Shown: one piece after another, positions 47,279-56,924 of the stretch
Position numbering within the stretch: position 1 is the first letter of the stretch
How the letters are laid out: each line of letters begins with the position of its first letter
From: Alphaproteobacteria bacterium
GTDB taxonomy: Bacteria; Pseudomonadota; Alphaproteobacteria; CADEGL01
Direction: 5' to 3'
Length of the DNA stretch: 64,000 bases
NCBI GenBank assembly: GCA_026400755.1
Contig: JAPLOM010000011.1
Location: 1 to 64,000 of the forward strand
The notes under the pieces: generated by a model
The model's input: only the letters and a program-made list of their open reading frames with translations
What the model was told of the DNA's origin: nothing
Database searches by the model: none
Position numbers and translations under genes: made by a program

Positions 47279-48097
47279 ATGGCGAGAGCGCGGGAAAACG
47301 GACATCCGAACGGCGCGGAGGAGGTCGATTTCGGCTTCCAGCGCGTGCCCGAACGCGAGAAGGCCGGCCTCGTGCGCGAGGTCTTCGACAACGTCGCGCC
47401 GCGCTACGACCTGATGAACGACCTGATGTCGCTGGGCGTCCACCGCCTGTGGAAGGACGCCATGGTGGCTGAGCTGGCGCCCCAGCCCGGCATGCAGGTG
47501 CTGGACGTGGCCGGCGGGACGGGCGACATCGCCTTACGGGTGCGTCCGCATGTGACACGCCGGCCCGATCAGGCCGCCAATGACCCGGGCCGGCCGGTTA
47601 AGGACGGCGTGGTCTATGTCTCCGACATCAACCCCGAGATGCTGACCCATGGCCGCGACCGCGCGCTGGACAAGGGCATCGTCGACGGCATCGTGTGGCT
47701 GTGCGGTGATGCCGAGGCGCTGCCGCTCGGCGACATGACGGTGGATGCCGTAACCATCGCCTTCGGCATCCGAAATGTGACCCATCTGGACCGCGCGCTG
47801 TCCGAAGCGCGTCGCGTGCTGCGCCCGGGCGGGCGGTTCCTGTGCCTGGAGTTCAGCCGCGTCTCGCTGCCCTTCGTCGACCAGATCTACGACCGCTATT
47901 CCTTTTCAGTGCTGCCGGCGCTGGGGCGGATGGTGGCCGGAAGCGAGGATGCCTACCGCTATCTGGCCGAAAGCATCCGGCGTTTTCCGCCCCAGGAGGA
48001 ATTCGCCAGCATGATCGCGAAAGCCGGCTTCGACCGCGTGCGCTACCGCAACCTGTCGGCGGGCGTCGCCGCGTTGCACGGCGCCTGGCGGTTTTAG
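47279..48097 (+). CDS. ubiE: Ubiquinone/menaquinone C-methyltransferase UbiE
   Basis: 272 residues from ATG at 47279; the ATG at 47267 adds four residues. The SAM motif is MQVLDVAGGTGDIALRV. UbiE signatures are NVAPRYDLMNDLMSLGVHRLWK, DAVTIAFGIRNVTHLDRAL and LCLEFSRVSLPFVDQIYDRYSF. It C-methylates the ubiquinone precursor ring. The next gene, ubiB, starts 19 bases later. Normal length and complete motifs. Confidence 0.95.
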   Translation: MARARENGHPNGAEEVDFGFQRVPEREKAGLVREVFDNVAPRYDLMNDLMSLGVHRLWKDAMVAELAPQPGMQVLDVAGGTGDIALRVRPHVTRRPDQAANDPGRPVKDGVVYVSDINPEMLTHGRDRALDKGIVDGIVWLCGDAEALPLGDMTVDAVTIAFGIRNVTHLDRALSEARRVLRPGGRFLCLEFSRVSLPFVDQIYDRYSFSVLPALGRMVAGSEDAYRYLAESIRRFPPQEEFASMIAKAGFDRVRYRNLSAGVAALHGAWRF

Positions 48098-48116
48098 GAA
48101 CGCGCGGACCGATCCG

Positions 48117-49667
48117 ATGATCCGTGCCGTGCGCCACGTCGTCCGCCTGTTCGGTATCGCCCATCGCCTGGGGCAATACGACGCATTGTTTCTGTTGGAG
48201 CGGTTCGGCATCGCGCCGACCGTGACCGCCGCGGCTGGCCTGTTCGCGCGACGGCCCCGCGGCATCGCCGCCCTGCGCCCCGGCCAGCGCCTCGCGCTGG
48301 CGATCCAGGGGCTCGGCCCCAGCTTCATCAAGTTCGGCCAAATTCTCTCAACCCGCTCGGACCTGTTGGGCGAGGAGATCGCGACCGACCTGGCGGAATT
48401 GCAGGACAGTCTGCCGCCATTCTCCGGCGCCGAAGCGCGCGCCATCATCGCGCGCGAGTTCGGCCGGCCGCTGGAAACCCTGTTCGCGCAGTTCGACGAA
48501 GTGCCCGTGGCCGCCGCCTCGATCGCACAGGTGCACATGGCGGTGACGGCCGACGGGCGCGAGGTCGCGGTCAAGGTTCTGCGCCCCGGTATTGAGGAAG
48601 CCTTCACGCGCGATCTGGGCCTCTTCTTCTGGCTGGCCACCATCGCCGAGGGCACCGGCCCGCGCATGCGGCGCCTGCGGCCGATCGAGGTGGTGCAGAC
48701 CATGGCCGACACGGTGGCCATGGAGATGGACCTTCGCTTCGAAGCCGCGGCGGCGTCGGAGCTGGCCGAGAACTTCAAGGACGATCCGACCTTTCGCGTG
48801 CCCAAGATCGATTGGACGCGCACCTCCAAGCGCGTGCTGACGCTCGAACGCGTCATCGGCATTCCGATCGACGAACGCGAACGCATCGTCGCGGCCGGCC
48901 ACGATCCGCGCGATGTCCTAGCCAAAGCCGGCGCGGCCCTGTTCCACCAGGCGTTCCGCGACGGCTTCTTCCACGCCGATCTGCATCCCGGAAACCTGTT
49001 CGTGGACGCGCAGGGCAACGTGGTCGCGGTCGATTTCGGCATCATGGGACGGCTGGACAAGCACACGCGCAACTATCTGGCCGACATGCTGTTGGGCTTC
49101 ATGACCGGCGATTACCGCGCGGCGGCCGAAGCGCACTTCAAGGCCGGCTATGTCCCCGCGCATAAGTCGGTCACGGCCTTCACCCAGGCCTGCCGCTCGA
49201 TCGCCGAGCCGATCCTGGGCCTGCCGCTTCACGAGATTTCCGTCGCGCGCCTTTTGGGTCAGCTGTTTCACGTCGCCGAGACGTTCGAGATGGAGACGCA
49301 GCCGCAGCTTCTGTTGCTGCAAAAATCCATGCTGATCGCGGAGGGTGTGGGCCGGAAGCTGGAGCCTTCGGTCAATATGTGGGAACTGGCGCGACCGCTG
49401 ATCGAGACCTGGATGCGCGAGAATCGGGGACCCCAGGCGCGGCTGCGCGAGGTGGCGACCGAAACGCTGGGCACGCTGGAGCGTCTGCCGACCGTGCTCG
49501 CGGACCTCCAAACCACGCTGGGCATGCTGTCGAGCGGAGGGCTGCAGCTTCACCCCAACACGGTGCGCGCCCTGACCGAGGCCAGCGGGCGGGACAACAA
49601 GGCCTATCTGTGGGCCCTGTGGGTCGCGGTCGCGCTGATCGCGCTGATCGCCTTCACCCAGGTCTAG
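48117..49667 (+). CDS. ubiB: UbiB/ABC1 kinase-like ubiquinone biosynthesis protein
   Basis: 516 residues. The atypical kinase motifs are LGPSFIKFGQILSTRSDLL (KxGQ), AAASIAQVHMAV (the Ala-rich loop), VAVKVLRPG, FFHADLHPGNLF and VAVDFGIMGRLD. The C-terminus has a hydrophobic anchor (WALWVAVALIALIAFTQV). It supports aerobic ubiquinone synthesis at the inner membrane by ATPase activity of unknown target. It follows ubiE with a 19-base gap and is probably cotranscribed. Confidence 0.94.
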   Translation: MIRAVRHVVRLFGIAHRLGQYDALFLLERFGIAPTVTAAAGLFARRPRGIAALRPGQRLALAIQGLGPSFIKFGQILSTRSDLLGEEIATDLAELQDSLPPFSGAEARAIIAREFGRPLETLFAQFDEVPVAAASIAQVHMAVTADGREVAVKVLRPGIEEAFTRDLGLFFWLATIAEGTGPRMRRLRPIEVVQTMADTVAMEMDLRFEAAAASELAENFKDDPTFRVPKIDWTRTSKRVLTLERVIGIPIDERERIVAAGHDPRDVLAKAGAALFHQAFRDGFFHADLHPGNLFVDAQGNVVAVDFGIMGRLDKHTRNYLADMLLGFMTGDYRAAAEAHFKAGYVPAHKSVTAFTQACRSIAEPILGLPLHEISVARLLGQLFHVAETFEMETQPQLLLLQKSMLIAEGVGRKLEPSVNMWELARPLIETWMRENRGPQARLREVATETLGTLERLPTVLADLQTTLGMLSSGGLQLHPNTVRALTEASGRDNKAYLWALWVAVALIALIAFTQV

Positions 49668-49745
49668 CCGCCCTTGCCAATCCGCGGGCACGGCACTAGC
49701 TTCCCTGCAGCCATTCTTCTTTGAATTTCCGAGGCTTGCGCGGCG

Positions 49746-50947
49746 ATGCTCCACGGCAAACGCGTGCTTCTGATCGTCTCGGGCGGGATCGCGGCCTATA
49801 AGAGCCTCGACCTGATCCGGCGCTTGCGCGAACGCGGTGCGGGCGTGCGATGTATCCTGACCGCGGGCGGCGCGCATTTCGTGACGCCCCTGTCCCTCGC
49901 CGCCCTGTCGGAAGACACCGTCTTCACCGACCTGTTCTCCCTCACGACCGAAAGCGAGATGGGCCATATCCGCCTCTCGCGCGAGGCCGATCTTCTCGTC
50001 GTCGCACCCGCCACCGCCGACATCCTGGCCAAGATGGCCCATGGCCGCGCCGACGATCTGGCCACGACCGCCCTTCTCGCCACCGACAAGCCCGTCTTGA
50101 TCGCGCCCGCGATGAACGTGCGCATGTGGAACCACACCGCGACGCAGGACAATCTGCGCACACTCGAAGCACGCGGCGTCCTGCGCGTGGGGCCGGTCGA
50201 AGGCAACATGGCCTGCGGCGAATACGGGCCCGGCCGCATGTCGGACGTGATGGAGATCGTGGCCGCGGTCGAAGGCTTCTTCGCCGACCGCTCGCCGCTG
50301 GCAGGCAAGCGCGCGCTGGTGACCAGCGGCCCGACCCACGAGCCGATCGATCCCGTCCGCTATATCGCCAACCGCGCTTCGGGCAAGCAGGGCCACGCCA
50401 TCGCCGCCGCCCTGGCGCGCGCGGGTGCGGCGACCACGCTGGTCACGGGCCCCACCCACGAACCCGATCCCGCCGGCGTCGCCGTCGTGCGCATCGAATC
50501 GGCGGCCGAGATGCTGGCCGCCTGCAAGGCCGCGTTGCCGGCCGACGTGGCCGTGTTCGCCGCCGCCGTGTCCGACTGGCGCATCGCCGCGCAAGCCGGC
50601 CAGAAGATCAAGAAGAGCGCGGGTGCGCCGCCCAAGCTGGAACTGGCCGAGAATCCCGACATCCTGGCCACGCTGGCGGCACCCGGAAATCTGCGGCCGC
50701 GCCTGGTCATCGGCTTCGCCGCCGAGACCGAAAAGGTGATCGAGAACGCCACGGCCAAGCTGAAGAAGAAGGGTTGCGATTGGATCGTGGCCAACGACGT
50801 TTCGCCCAACACGGGCACCTTCGGCGGCACCGACAACACGGTGCATCTGGTGACCGGCAAGGGCGTCGAGGACTGGCCGCCCATGAGCAAGACCGACGTG
50901 GCCGCGCGGCTGATCGAGCGCATCGGCATGGCATTGGCGGGCGGCGC

Positions 50948-50951
<4 letters not shown>
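49746..50951 (+). CDS. coaBC: Bifunctional phosphopantothenoylcysteine decarboxylase/synthetase
   Basis: 401 residues. The CoaC part carries the flavin motif [38 protein letters not shown], the Met-Asn-x-x-Met-Trp-like [10 protein letters not shown] and the catalytic Cys in [12 protein letters not shown]. The CoaB part has [20 protein letters not shown] and the Lys loop [14 protein letters not shown]. The two steps convert 4'-phosphopantothenate plus cysteine to 4'-phosphopantetheine on the path to CoA. The stop overlaps the dut start (GTGA). Confidence 0.96.
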
Positions 50952-51406
<455 letters not shown>

Positions 51407-51407
51407 G

Positions 51408-52196
51408 ATGGCGCCGCGCGCCAAGCCCGCGCCGGACGAGATCAGCGACGCGCAGCTTCTTCGCTATGCCCGCCATGTCGTGCTCGACGAGATCAGCGAG
51501 GAAGGCCAAGCGCGCCTGTTGGCCGCGCGCGTCCTCGTGGTTGGCGCGGGCGGGTTGGGCTCGCCCCTTCTTCTCTATCTGGCCGCGGCCGGCGTGGGCC
51601 GCTTGCGCGTGGTCGACGACGACACGGTCGACCTGACCAACCTCCAGCGCCAGGTCATCCACACCACCGCTCGGATCGGCGCGCCGAAAGCCGACAGCGC
51701 GCGCGAAGCCGTCTTGGCCCTGAACCCCGAGGTGCGCGTCGAGGCCCATTCCGCGCGCCTGACGGAAGAGAACGCGGCCTCGTTGGTCGCCGGTTGCGAC
51801 GTCGTGGCCGACGGGACCGACAATTTCGCCGCGCGCTTCATCCTGTCCGACGCCTGCGCCGCCGCGCACGTGCCGCTGGTCTCGGCCGCGTTGCAGCGTT
51901 TCGAAGGCCAGATCACGACCTTCCGTCCTTGGCTTGGCGGACCCTGCTATCGCTGCCTGTTCCCCGAACCGCCGCCCGAGGACCTGATCCCGCGCTGCGA
52001 GGAGGCCGGCATCCTGGGCGCCGTGGCCGGCGTGCTGGGCACCTTGCAGGCGACCGAAGTGATCAAGGAGATCCTGGGCTTGGGCGAAAGCCTGGACGGA
52101 ACGTTGTTGTTCTATGACGCCCTGGCGACGTCATTCCGGCGCATCGCGATCCGGAAGAATCCGGCCTGCCTGGCCTGCGGCCAGGCCGCCCGCTAG
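51408..52196 (+). CDS. moeB: MoeB/ThiF-family adenylyltransferase
   Basis: 262 residues. The E1-like fold has the nucleotide loop VVGAGGLGSPLLLYLAAAG, the Arg finger YARHVVLDEI segment, DTVDLTNLQRQVIH, and Cys pairs CYRC and CLAC that hold zinc. GILGAVAGVLGTLQATEVIKEIL is the helix before the catalytic Cys area. It adenylates the C-terminal Gly of MoaD or ThiS. moeB versus thiF cannot be settled from context, because no other molybdopterin or thiamine gene is near. The last TAG shares CTAG with the converging gene's stop. Confidence 0.88.
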   Translation: MAPRAKPAPDEISDAQLLRYARHVVLDEISEEGQARLLAARVLVVGAGGLGSPLLLYLAAAGVGRLRVVDDDTVDLTNLQRQVIHTTARIGAPKADSAREAVLALNPEVRVEAHSARLTEENAASLVAGCDVVADGTDNFAARFILSDACAAAHVPLVSAALQRFEGQITTFRPWLGGPCYRCLFPEPPPEDLIPRCEEAGILGAVAGVLGTLQATEVIKEILGLGESLDGTLLFYDALATSFRRIAIRKNPACLACGQAAR

Positions 52197-53179
52197 AACT
52201 CGGTTTCCAGCACCCGGTCGGGCGGCGCATGGCCGTCGCAGAAGGTGCGGATGTTGATCAGCACCTTTTCGCCCATGTCGATGCGACCCTCGATCGTGGC
52301 CGAGCCCATGTGGGGCAGCACGACGGCGCTGGGCAACTCCAACAGCTTCGGGTTAATCGCGGGTTCGTGCTCGAAGACGTCGAGCCCTGCTCCAGCCAGC
52401 TCGCCCGCCGCCAGCATCTGCGCCAGCGCGGCTTCGTCGATCACCTCGCCGCGCGAGGTGTTGACGATATAGGCGTGGGTGCGCAGGAGCTTCATCCGCC
52501 GGGCCGAGAGAAGGTGATAGGTCGCCGGCGTGTGCGGACAGTTCACCGAGACGATATCCATGTGGGCCAGCATCTGGTCGAGGCTTTCCCAATAGGTGGC
52601 CTCGAGCTGGGTCTCGAGCGCGGCATGAACGCGGCGGCGGTTGTGATAGTGGATCGAAAGCCCGAAGCCGCGCGCCCGGCGGGCGACCGCGGTGCCGATA
52701 CGGCCCATGCCGATGATGCCGAGGCGCTTGCCCCACAAACGATGACCCAGCATGGCCATGGGGCTCCACCCGGTCCATTTGCCGGCGCGCGCCAGATGCT
52801 CGCCCTCGGTCACGCGCCGCACCACGGCCAGGATCAGGGCCATGGTCATGTCGGCCGTGTCTTCGGTCAGAACGCCGGGTGTGTTCGTGACGGCGACGCC
52901 GCGCTCACGCGCGGCCGCCAGGTCGATATGGTCGACGCCGGTGCCGAAGGAGGCGATCAGCTTGAACTGGGGGCTGCCCTGGGTGATGACCTCGCGGTCG
53001 ATCCGGTCGGTGACCGTAGGCACCAGGACGTCCGCGTGTTTCACGGCCTCAATCAGCTCGGCCCGCGTCATGGGCTTGTCGTCGCGATTGAGGCGGGTGT
53101 CGAACAGCTCCATCATCCGGGTCTCGATGACCTCGGGAAGCTTGCGGGTAACGACGACGACAGGTTTGCGTTGCGCCAT
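52193..53179 (-). CDS. D-isomer 2-hydroxyacid dehydrogenase (glyoxylate reductase-like)
   Basis: 328 residues. The catalytic domain starts VVVVTRKLPEVIETRMMELF. The NAD loop is LGIIGMGRIGTAVARRARGFG, followed by HYHNRRR. Substrate motifs are NTSRGEVIDEAALAQML (Arg), the Glu-containing AGAGLDVFEHEPAI and the His in VLPHMGSATIEGR. The pattern fits GyaR-like glyoxylate/hydroxypyruvate reductases. Stop shares four bases with the moeB stop on the other strand. Confidence 0.88.
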   Translation of the reverse strand: MAQRKPVVVVTRKLPEVIETRMMELFDTRLNRDDKPMTRAELIEAVKHADVLVPTVTDRIDREVITQGSPQFKLIASFGTGVDHIDLAAARERGVAVTNTPGVLTEDTADMTMALILAVVRRVTEGEHLARAGKWTGWSPMAMLGHRLWGKRLGIIGMGRIGTAVARRARGFGLSIHYHNRRRVHAALETQLEATYWESLDQMLAHMDIVSVNCPHTPATYHLLSARRMKLLRTHAYIVNTSRGEVIDEAALAQMLAAGELAGAGLDVFEHEPAINPKLLELPSAVVLPHMGSATIEGRIDMGEKVLINIRTFCDGHAPPDRVLETEF

Positions 53180-53304
53180 GATCCGGTTCGGCAGCGAGAC
53201 GGCGCACGTGCCATAGCAGGGTGTCCGCCCCCTTGTCCAGGAAGCGGAGGCGCTTGACCGGCCGGAACGGCGCGGTCCAAATAGCGAGGCGAAGGGGACG
53301 GGGC

Positions 53305-53850
53305 GTGGCCACGACGATGCGTTATCGGAACATCTTATCCGCGCTGTTTATGGCGCTGGCGCTGTGCGCCGGTTCCGCCGCCTTCGCCGCCTTCGCCGTG
53401 GCGCCTTCGGAGACGGAAGGTTCGGACAAGGGCGCAAGCGGCCTGCCGATCCCGCGTTTCGTCTCCTTACGCGCCGACGAAGTCAAGCTGCGCACGGGTC
53501 CCGGCGTCCGTTATCCGGTCGATTGGGTCGTGCAGCGCCGCGGCCTGCCTGTCGAGGTGGTGGCCGAGTTCGAGGCGTGGCGGAAAATCCGCGACCAGGA
53601 AGGCGTCGAGGGTTGGGTCAACAAGGCCATGCTGTCGGGCCGCCGCACCATCCTGGTCACGGGCGATATCCGCACCATCCGCCGCAGCCGATCGGCCGAT
53701 GCGCCCGCGGTGGCGCGCGTCGAGCCCGGCGTCGTCGCGCGCCTGGTCAAATGCGACGACAGTTGGTGCAAGGTGGAAATCGAAAGCTACGAGGGCTGGC
53801 TGCAGCGCAGCGAGCTGTGGGGCCTCTACCCCAATGAAAAGGTCGAATAA
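53305..53850 (+). CDS. Exported SH3-like domain protein
   Basis: 181 residues from GTG at 53305, which has AAGGGGA at a suitable distance; the ATG at 53317 is four codons later but 18 bases from that site. A signal peptide (LFMALALCAGSAAFAAFA) leads into a bacterial SH3 region: RADEVKLRTGPGVRYPVDWV, FEAWRKIRDQEGVEGWVNK, and a second half with CDDSWCKVEIESYEGWLQRS. Proteins of this form are periplasmic and bind cell wall or protein partners. Function is not known. Confidence 0.83.
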   Translation: MATTMRYRNILSALFMALALCAGSAAFAAFAVAPSETEGSDKGASGLPIPRFVSLRADEVKLRTGPGVRYPVDWVVQRRGLPVEVVAEFEAWRKIRDQEGVEGWVNKAMLSGRRTILVTGDIRTIRRSRSADAPAVARVEPGVVARLVKCDDSWCKVEIESYEGWLQRSELWGLYPNEKVE

Positions 53851-53858
53851 AGACCTTT
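53838..53858. terminator. Bidirectional terminator between convergent genes
   Basis: The 7-bp stem AAAGGTC (53838-53844) with GACCTTT (53852-53858) surrounds a 7-base loop that includes the stop of the SH3 gene. A/T ends on both sides fit termination in both directions, between the SH3 gene and the converging DUF3501 gene. Confidence 0.5.
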
Positions 53859-54444
53859 AGGCGAAGTCGCCCGCCAGCGCCTGGCGGGTGGCATCCGGCA
53901 TCACCGACATATGACCGTAGTTGGGATGGGTGAAGCCCAGCACGACGCGCGCGCCGTCCTTGCGGAACGATGCGGCCTGCTCCGCCGTGAACGGAAAGTG
54001 GATGAACTGGACCGAGGACGCCTTGCCTTCCTCGTTGGTGCGCTCGGCGTCGGCTTCAGCCACACCTTGCATCCGCACACCGTCGACCTCGATGAAGGCC
54101 GTGTTTTCGACGCCGCCCAGTTGCGCCAACACGCGCGCGCGGCGCGCGGGGTCGTCGATTTCGAACATGACCGTCGCCACCAGCTCGCGCCCGTTGGGAA
54201 TCAGCGGATTATAGGCGGCCAACTCGTCGGGGATCTGCGCTTCGCCACCCTTCTCGATGAAGAGCATCTCGTGGATCTGATTCAGCATGGTTTCGTAGGA
54301 CTCGAAATAGAACGTCGCGACAGGGCCGACGTCCATCCGGCGCGCACGTTTGTAAGCTGACATTTCGCGCCGGCGCTCGCCGCGGATCTTGCCGTATTCG
54401 GCCACCGGCATAAGGTCGGCGCGCGTGATCTCCCGCTTGGCCAT
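53857..54444 (-). CDS. DUF3501 family protein
   Basis: 195 residues. The sequence follows the DUF3501 pattern: EITRADLMPVAEYGKIRGER, FYFESYETMLNQIHEMLFIE, and the C-terminal VQFIHFPFTAEQAASFRKDG region. Function is unknown, but the family is regularly encoded next to an Fe-S GlpC/HdrD-like protein and rubrerythrin. Here its start overlaps the Fe-S gene stop (TGATG), supporting the pair. Likely cytoplasmic. Confidence 0.83.
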   Translation of the reverse strand: MAKREITRADLMPVAEYGKIRGERRREMSAYKRARRMDVGPVATFYFESYETMLNQIHEMLFIEKGGEAQIPDELAAYNPLIPNGRELVATVMFEIDDPARRARVLAQLGGVENTAFIEVDGVRMQGVAEADAERTNEEGKASSVQFIHFPFTAEQAASFRKDGARVVLGFTHPNYGHMSVMPDATRQALAGDFA

Positions 54445-55802
54445 CAGCCACGCTCCGCCGCTAGAAACCCATAGGCCTTGGCGAACAGCTCGATCGGATG
54501 GAGCGTGCGTTCAGGCGGCGTCGCCTTGGCATCGCCGCCCAGCCTCTCCACACCCTGGCGGATATGGTGGGCGGCCAGCGGACATTCGGAGGCCAGATAA
54601 GCCTTGTCCGCGCCGGCCGCTTGTCGCGCCACGGGTTTGCCGACCTTGAGCGCCACGGGAAAATTCTCCTTTCGCACACCCCACGCGCCACCATGGCCCG
54701 AACAGCGTTCGATCACGGCCACGTCGGCATCGGGGATGAAGGACAGCATCTCGGCCGCCTTGCGGCCCACATTCTGCGCCCGCGCGTGGCAGGCGATATG
54801 GAGCGCCACGCCGCCATCGAGCGCTTTAAGACCGGGCGCCAGCCCTTCCTTGTTGGCGATCTCGACGATGTACTCGGAGGCGTCGTAGGTGGCGTCCGCC
54901 AGATGCTTCACAGCCGCATTGTCCGGCACGATCAAAGGCCACTCGAACTTCAGCATCAAGGCGCAAGACGGCACCAGCGCGACGACGTCATAGCCCCTGT
55001 CGATATAGGGCGCGAGCGCTGCGGCCACTTCCGCGGCGCCATCGGCCACGCGGGCGATGTCGCCCTGCTCCAACTGCGGCATGCCGCAGCAGCGCGGATA
55101 GAGCACTTCCGTCTCGACGCCGTTATGCGCGAGAACCGCGCGCGCGGCCAAGCCGATCGAGGTCTCGTTGAAGTTGGCGAAGCAGGTGGCGTACAGCACG
55201 GCCTTGCGCCCGAAGGCAGGTGCGTCCCGGTTCACCGGCGGCGCGGTCTTGGCCTCGCGCATCAGCGTCTTGGGCGCGTATTCGGGCAGTTCGGCGTCCT
55301 TGTGGACGCCCGCGACTTTTTCCAACAGCGGCCGGGTCAGGTTGTTCTTCAAACCCGACGCCCAATTGGCCAAGCCCGACGTGTGGCAACCGACATGGCC
55401 GTTACGGTCGGTTTCCGTCAGCTGCTTCTCGAAGAAGCCGACCTTGCCCTTTTTCTGCTCGACCGCGCGGTAACGCAGCATGAGATGCGGGAAGTCGAGA
55501 TTGAATTCGTGGGGCGGAACATAGGGGCACTTGGTCAGGAAGCACATGTCGCAGAGCGTGCAGGCGTCGACGACTGGTTTGAAATCCTCGCTCTTAACCG
55601 TATCCAACTCGCCCGACTCCGAACCATCGATCAGGTCGAACAGGCGCGGAAAGGAATCGCACAGATTGAAGCAGCGACGGCAGCCGTGGCAGATGTCGAA
55701 GACGCGGCGCAACTCCGCATCCAGTTTCGCTTCGTCGTAGAAGTCGGGATCCTGCCACGCGATCGGATGGCGTGTGGGCGCCTCGAGGCTGCCTTCGCGC
55801 AT
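54444..55802 (-). CDS. Fe-S protein of the GlpC/HdrD type (heterodisulfide-reductase-related)
   Basis: 452 residues. Two ferredoxin-type motifs are CHGCRRCFNLCDSFP and CTLCDMCFLTKCPYVPP, each holding a [4Fe-4S] cluster. Two CCG-type domains follow, one with YPRCCGMPQLEQGD and a second with ERCSGHGGAWG. A cytoplasmic electron-transfer or redox role is likely. It is paired with DUF3501 and followed upstream by rubrerythrin, a set linked to oxidative stress response. I do not know its electron donor or acceptor. Confidence 0.86.
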   Translation of the reverse strand: MREGSLEAPTRHPIAWQDPDFYDEAKLDAELRRVFDICHGCRRCFNLCDSFPRLFDLIDGSESGELDTVKSEDFKPVVDACTLCDMCFLTKCPYVPPHEFNLDFPHLMLRYRAVEQKKGKVGFFEKQLTETDRNGHVGCHTSGLANWASGLKNNLTRPLLEKVAGVHKDAELPEYAPKTLMREAKTAPPVNRDAPAFGRKAVLYATCFANFNETSIGLAARAVLAHNGVETEVLYPRCCGMPQLEQGDIARVADGAAEVAAALAPYIDRGYDVVALVPSCALMLKFEWPLIVPDNAAVKHLADATYDASEYIVEIANKEGLAPGLKALDGGVALHIACHARAQNVGRKAAEMLSFIPDADVAVIERCSGHGGAWGVRKENFPVALKVGKPVARQAAGADKAYLASECPLAAHHIRQGVERLGGDAKATPPERTLHPIELFAKAYGFLAAERG

Positions 55803-55911
55803 GCTCGCACCTGTTCAACGAGTGTCGCCCGCAAGCGGGCGCAACGGAAAAGAGGCCGGCGCGGATGCCCGAAGGCGATCCGCGCCGCGAACCCGTAAGG
55901 GGCCGTTAAGC

Positions 55912-56334
55912 CTACTTCAGTTCGTTGAGAGCCTTCTGGAAGCGGCCGGCGTGGGACTTCTCGGCCTTCGCCAGTGTCTCGAACCAGTCGGCGATCTCGT
56001 CGAAGCCTTCCTCACGCGCGGTACGGGCCATGCCCGGGTACATGTCGGTGTACTCGTGCGTCTCGCCCGCGACGGCGGCGGCCAGATTGTTCGAGGTGGA
56101 GCCGATCGGCTTGCCCGTGGCAGGATCACCCACGATCTCAAGGAACTCGAGATGGCCGTGCGCGTGGCCCGTCTCGCCTTCCGCGGTGGAACGGAACACC
56201 GCGGCCACGTCGTTATAGCCCTCGACGTCAGCCTTCTGAGCGAAATAAAGATAACGACGGTTGGCCTGGGACTCGCCCGCGAAGGCGGCCTTCAAGTTGC
56301 CTTCCGTCTGACTGCCTTTGAGTTGCTTCGCCAT
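55912..56334 (-). CDS. Rubrerythrin-like diiron protein
   Basis: 140 residues from ATG at 56334, giving a four-helix erythrin domain. Glu/His ligands are in [36 protein letters not shown] and [18 protein letters not shown]. The usual C-terminal rubredoxin domain is absent. Rubrerythrins reduce hydrogen peroxide. It is transcribed toward the Fe-S/DUF3501 pair and lies downstream of a Fur-family box, so peroxide or iron control is likely. The regulator gene just upstream is broken. Confidence 0.86.
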   Translation of the reverse strand: MAKQLKGSQTEGNLKAAFAGESQANRRYLYFAQKADVEGYNDVAAVFRSTAEGETGHAHGHLEFLEIVGDPATGKPIGSTSNNLAAAVAGETHEYTDMYPGMARTAREEGFDEIADWFETLAKAEKSHAGRFQKALNELK

Positions 56335-56454
56335 GGTGTCCTCCCTTTGCAAAGCGGTGGTCATCGTCACGCCGTGGTCCAGGCCCCCTGCTGAGCCCGG
56401 GAGTCGCCGAAGCAACTCCAGCGTCCCTTAAAGGGTGTCTCTCTCCAAAGCTTT

Positions 56455-56479
56455 TGTCAATATTCTATAATAATTCTAA
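56455..56479 (-). promoter_or_regulatory. Rubrerythrin promoter -35 with Fur/PerR/Irr-type operator
   Basis: On the minus strand TTGACA (56455-56460) follows a 15-base AT-rich dyad, TTAGAATTATTATAG, at 56465-56479. The dyad differs from the PerR-box consensus TTATAATNATTATAA at two positions and is equally close to the Irr-type TTAGAATNATTCTAA. The site therefore sits directly upstream of a probable -35 element, 121-145 bases before the rubrerythrin start. Confidence 0.5.
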
Positions 56480-56485
56480 TGAAGC

Positions 56486-56861
56486 TCAGACGTCGTCGCG
56501 CGGTGCGATCCGGCGCACACGCACGACCACGTCGACGCTGTCGACGACAGTGCCGGGGGGCGTCTCGGGCAGACCCGACAGCGCGACCTGATGGCCGGGG
56601 ATATCGAGCAACTGCCCATCCGCCTACCACGACCTCACGCAGAAGGCCGGCGTCAGTGAACTGATGCAGGCTGTTGTAGACGGTGGCCAGTGAGACGCGG
56701 ATGCCTTCGCCGGTGGCTTCGGCATGAAGCTGTTCGGCCGTCACATGCCGATCGCCCTTGCCGAACAGAAGCCGCGCCAAGGCCAAGCGCTGGCGCGTGG
56801 GCCTCAGGCCCGCTGCGCGCAGGCGGCCGATGCTTTCGGTATAGGGGCGCGTCCGGCTCAT
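56486..56861 (-). pseudogene. irr: Fur/Irr-family regulator with internal deletion and frameshift
   Basis: The N-terminal winged helix is normal for Irr-type proteins (RAAGLRPTRQRLALARLLF, GDRHVTAEQLHAEATG and SLATVYNSLHQFTDAGLLRE). After LREVVVGG the frame changes, and the conserved end continues in another frame as GQLLDIPGHQVALSGLPE through to TGA at 56486-56488. The linking segment that holds the DTNxSDHHH metal/heme motif in relatives is missing, about 20 residues by comparison. The continuing first frame instead gives an Arg-rich tail to 56457. If expressed, it could bind DNA but not sense or dimerise. Sequencing error could explain the frameshift, but not easily the loss of the His motif. 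Confidence 0.68.
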
Positions 56862-56924
56862 GAAACGGATATAGCGACCTTTGGCGCTGATTTCCAGATC
56901 AACTCCAAGCTACCCTATAACCAA

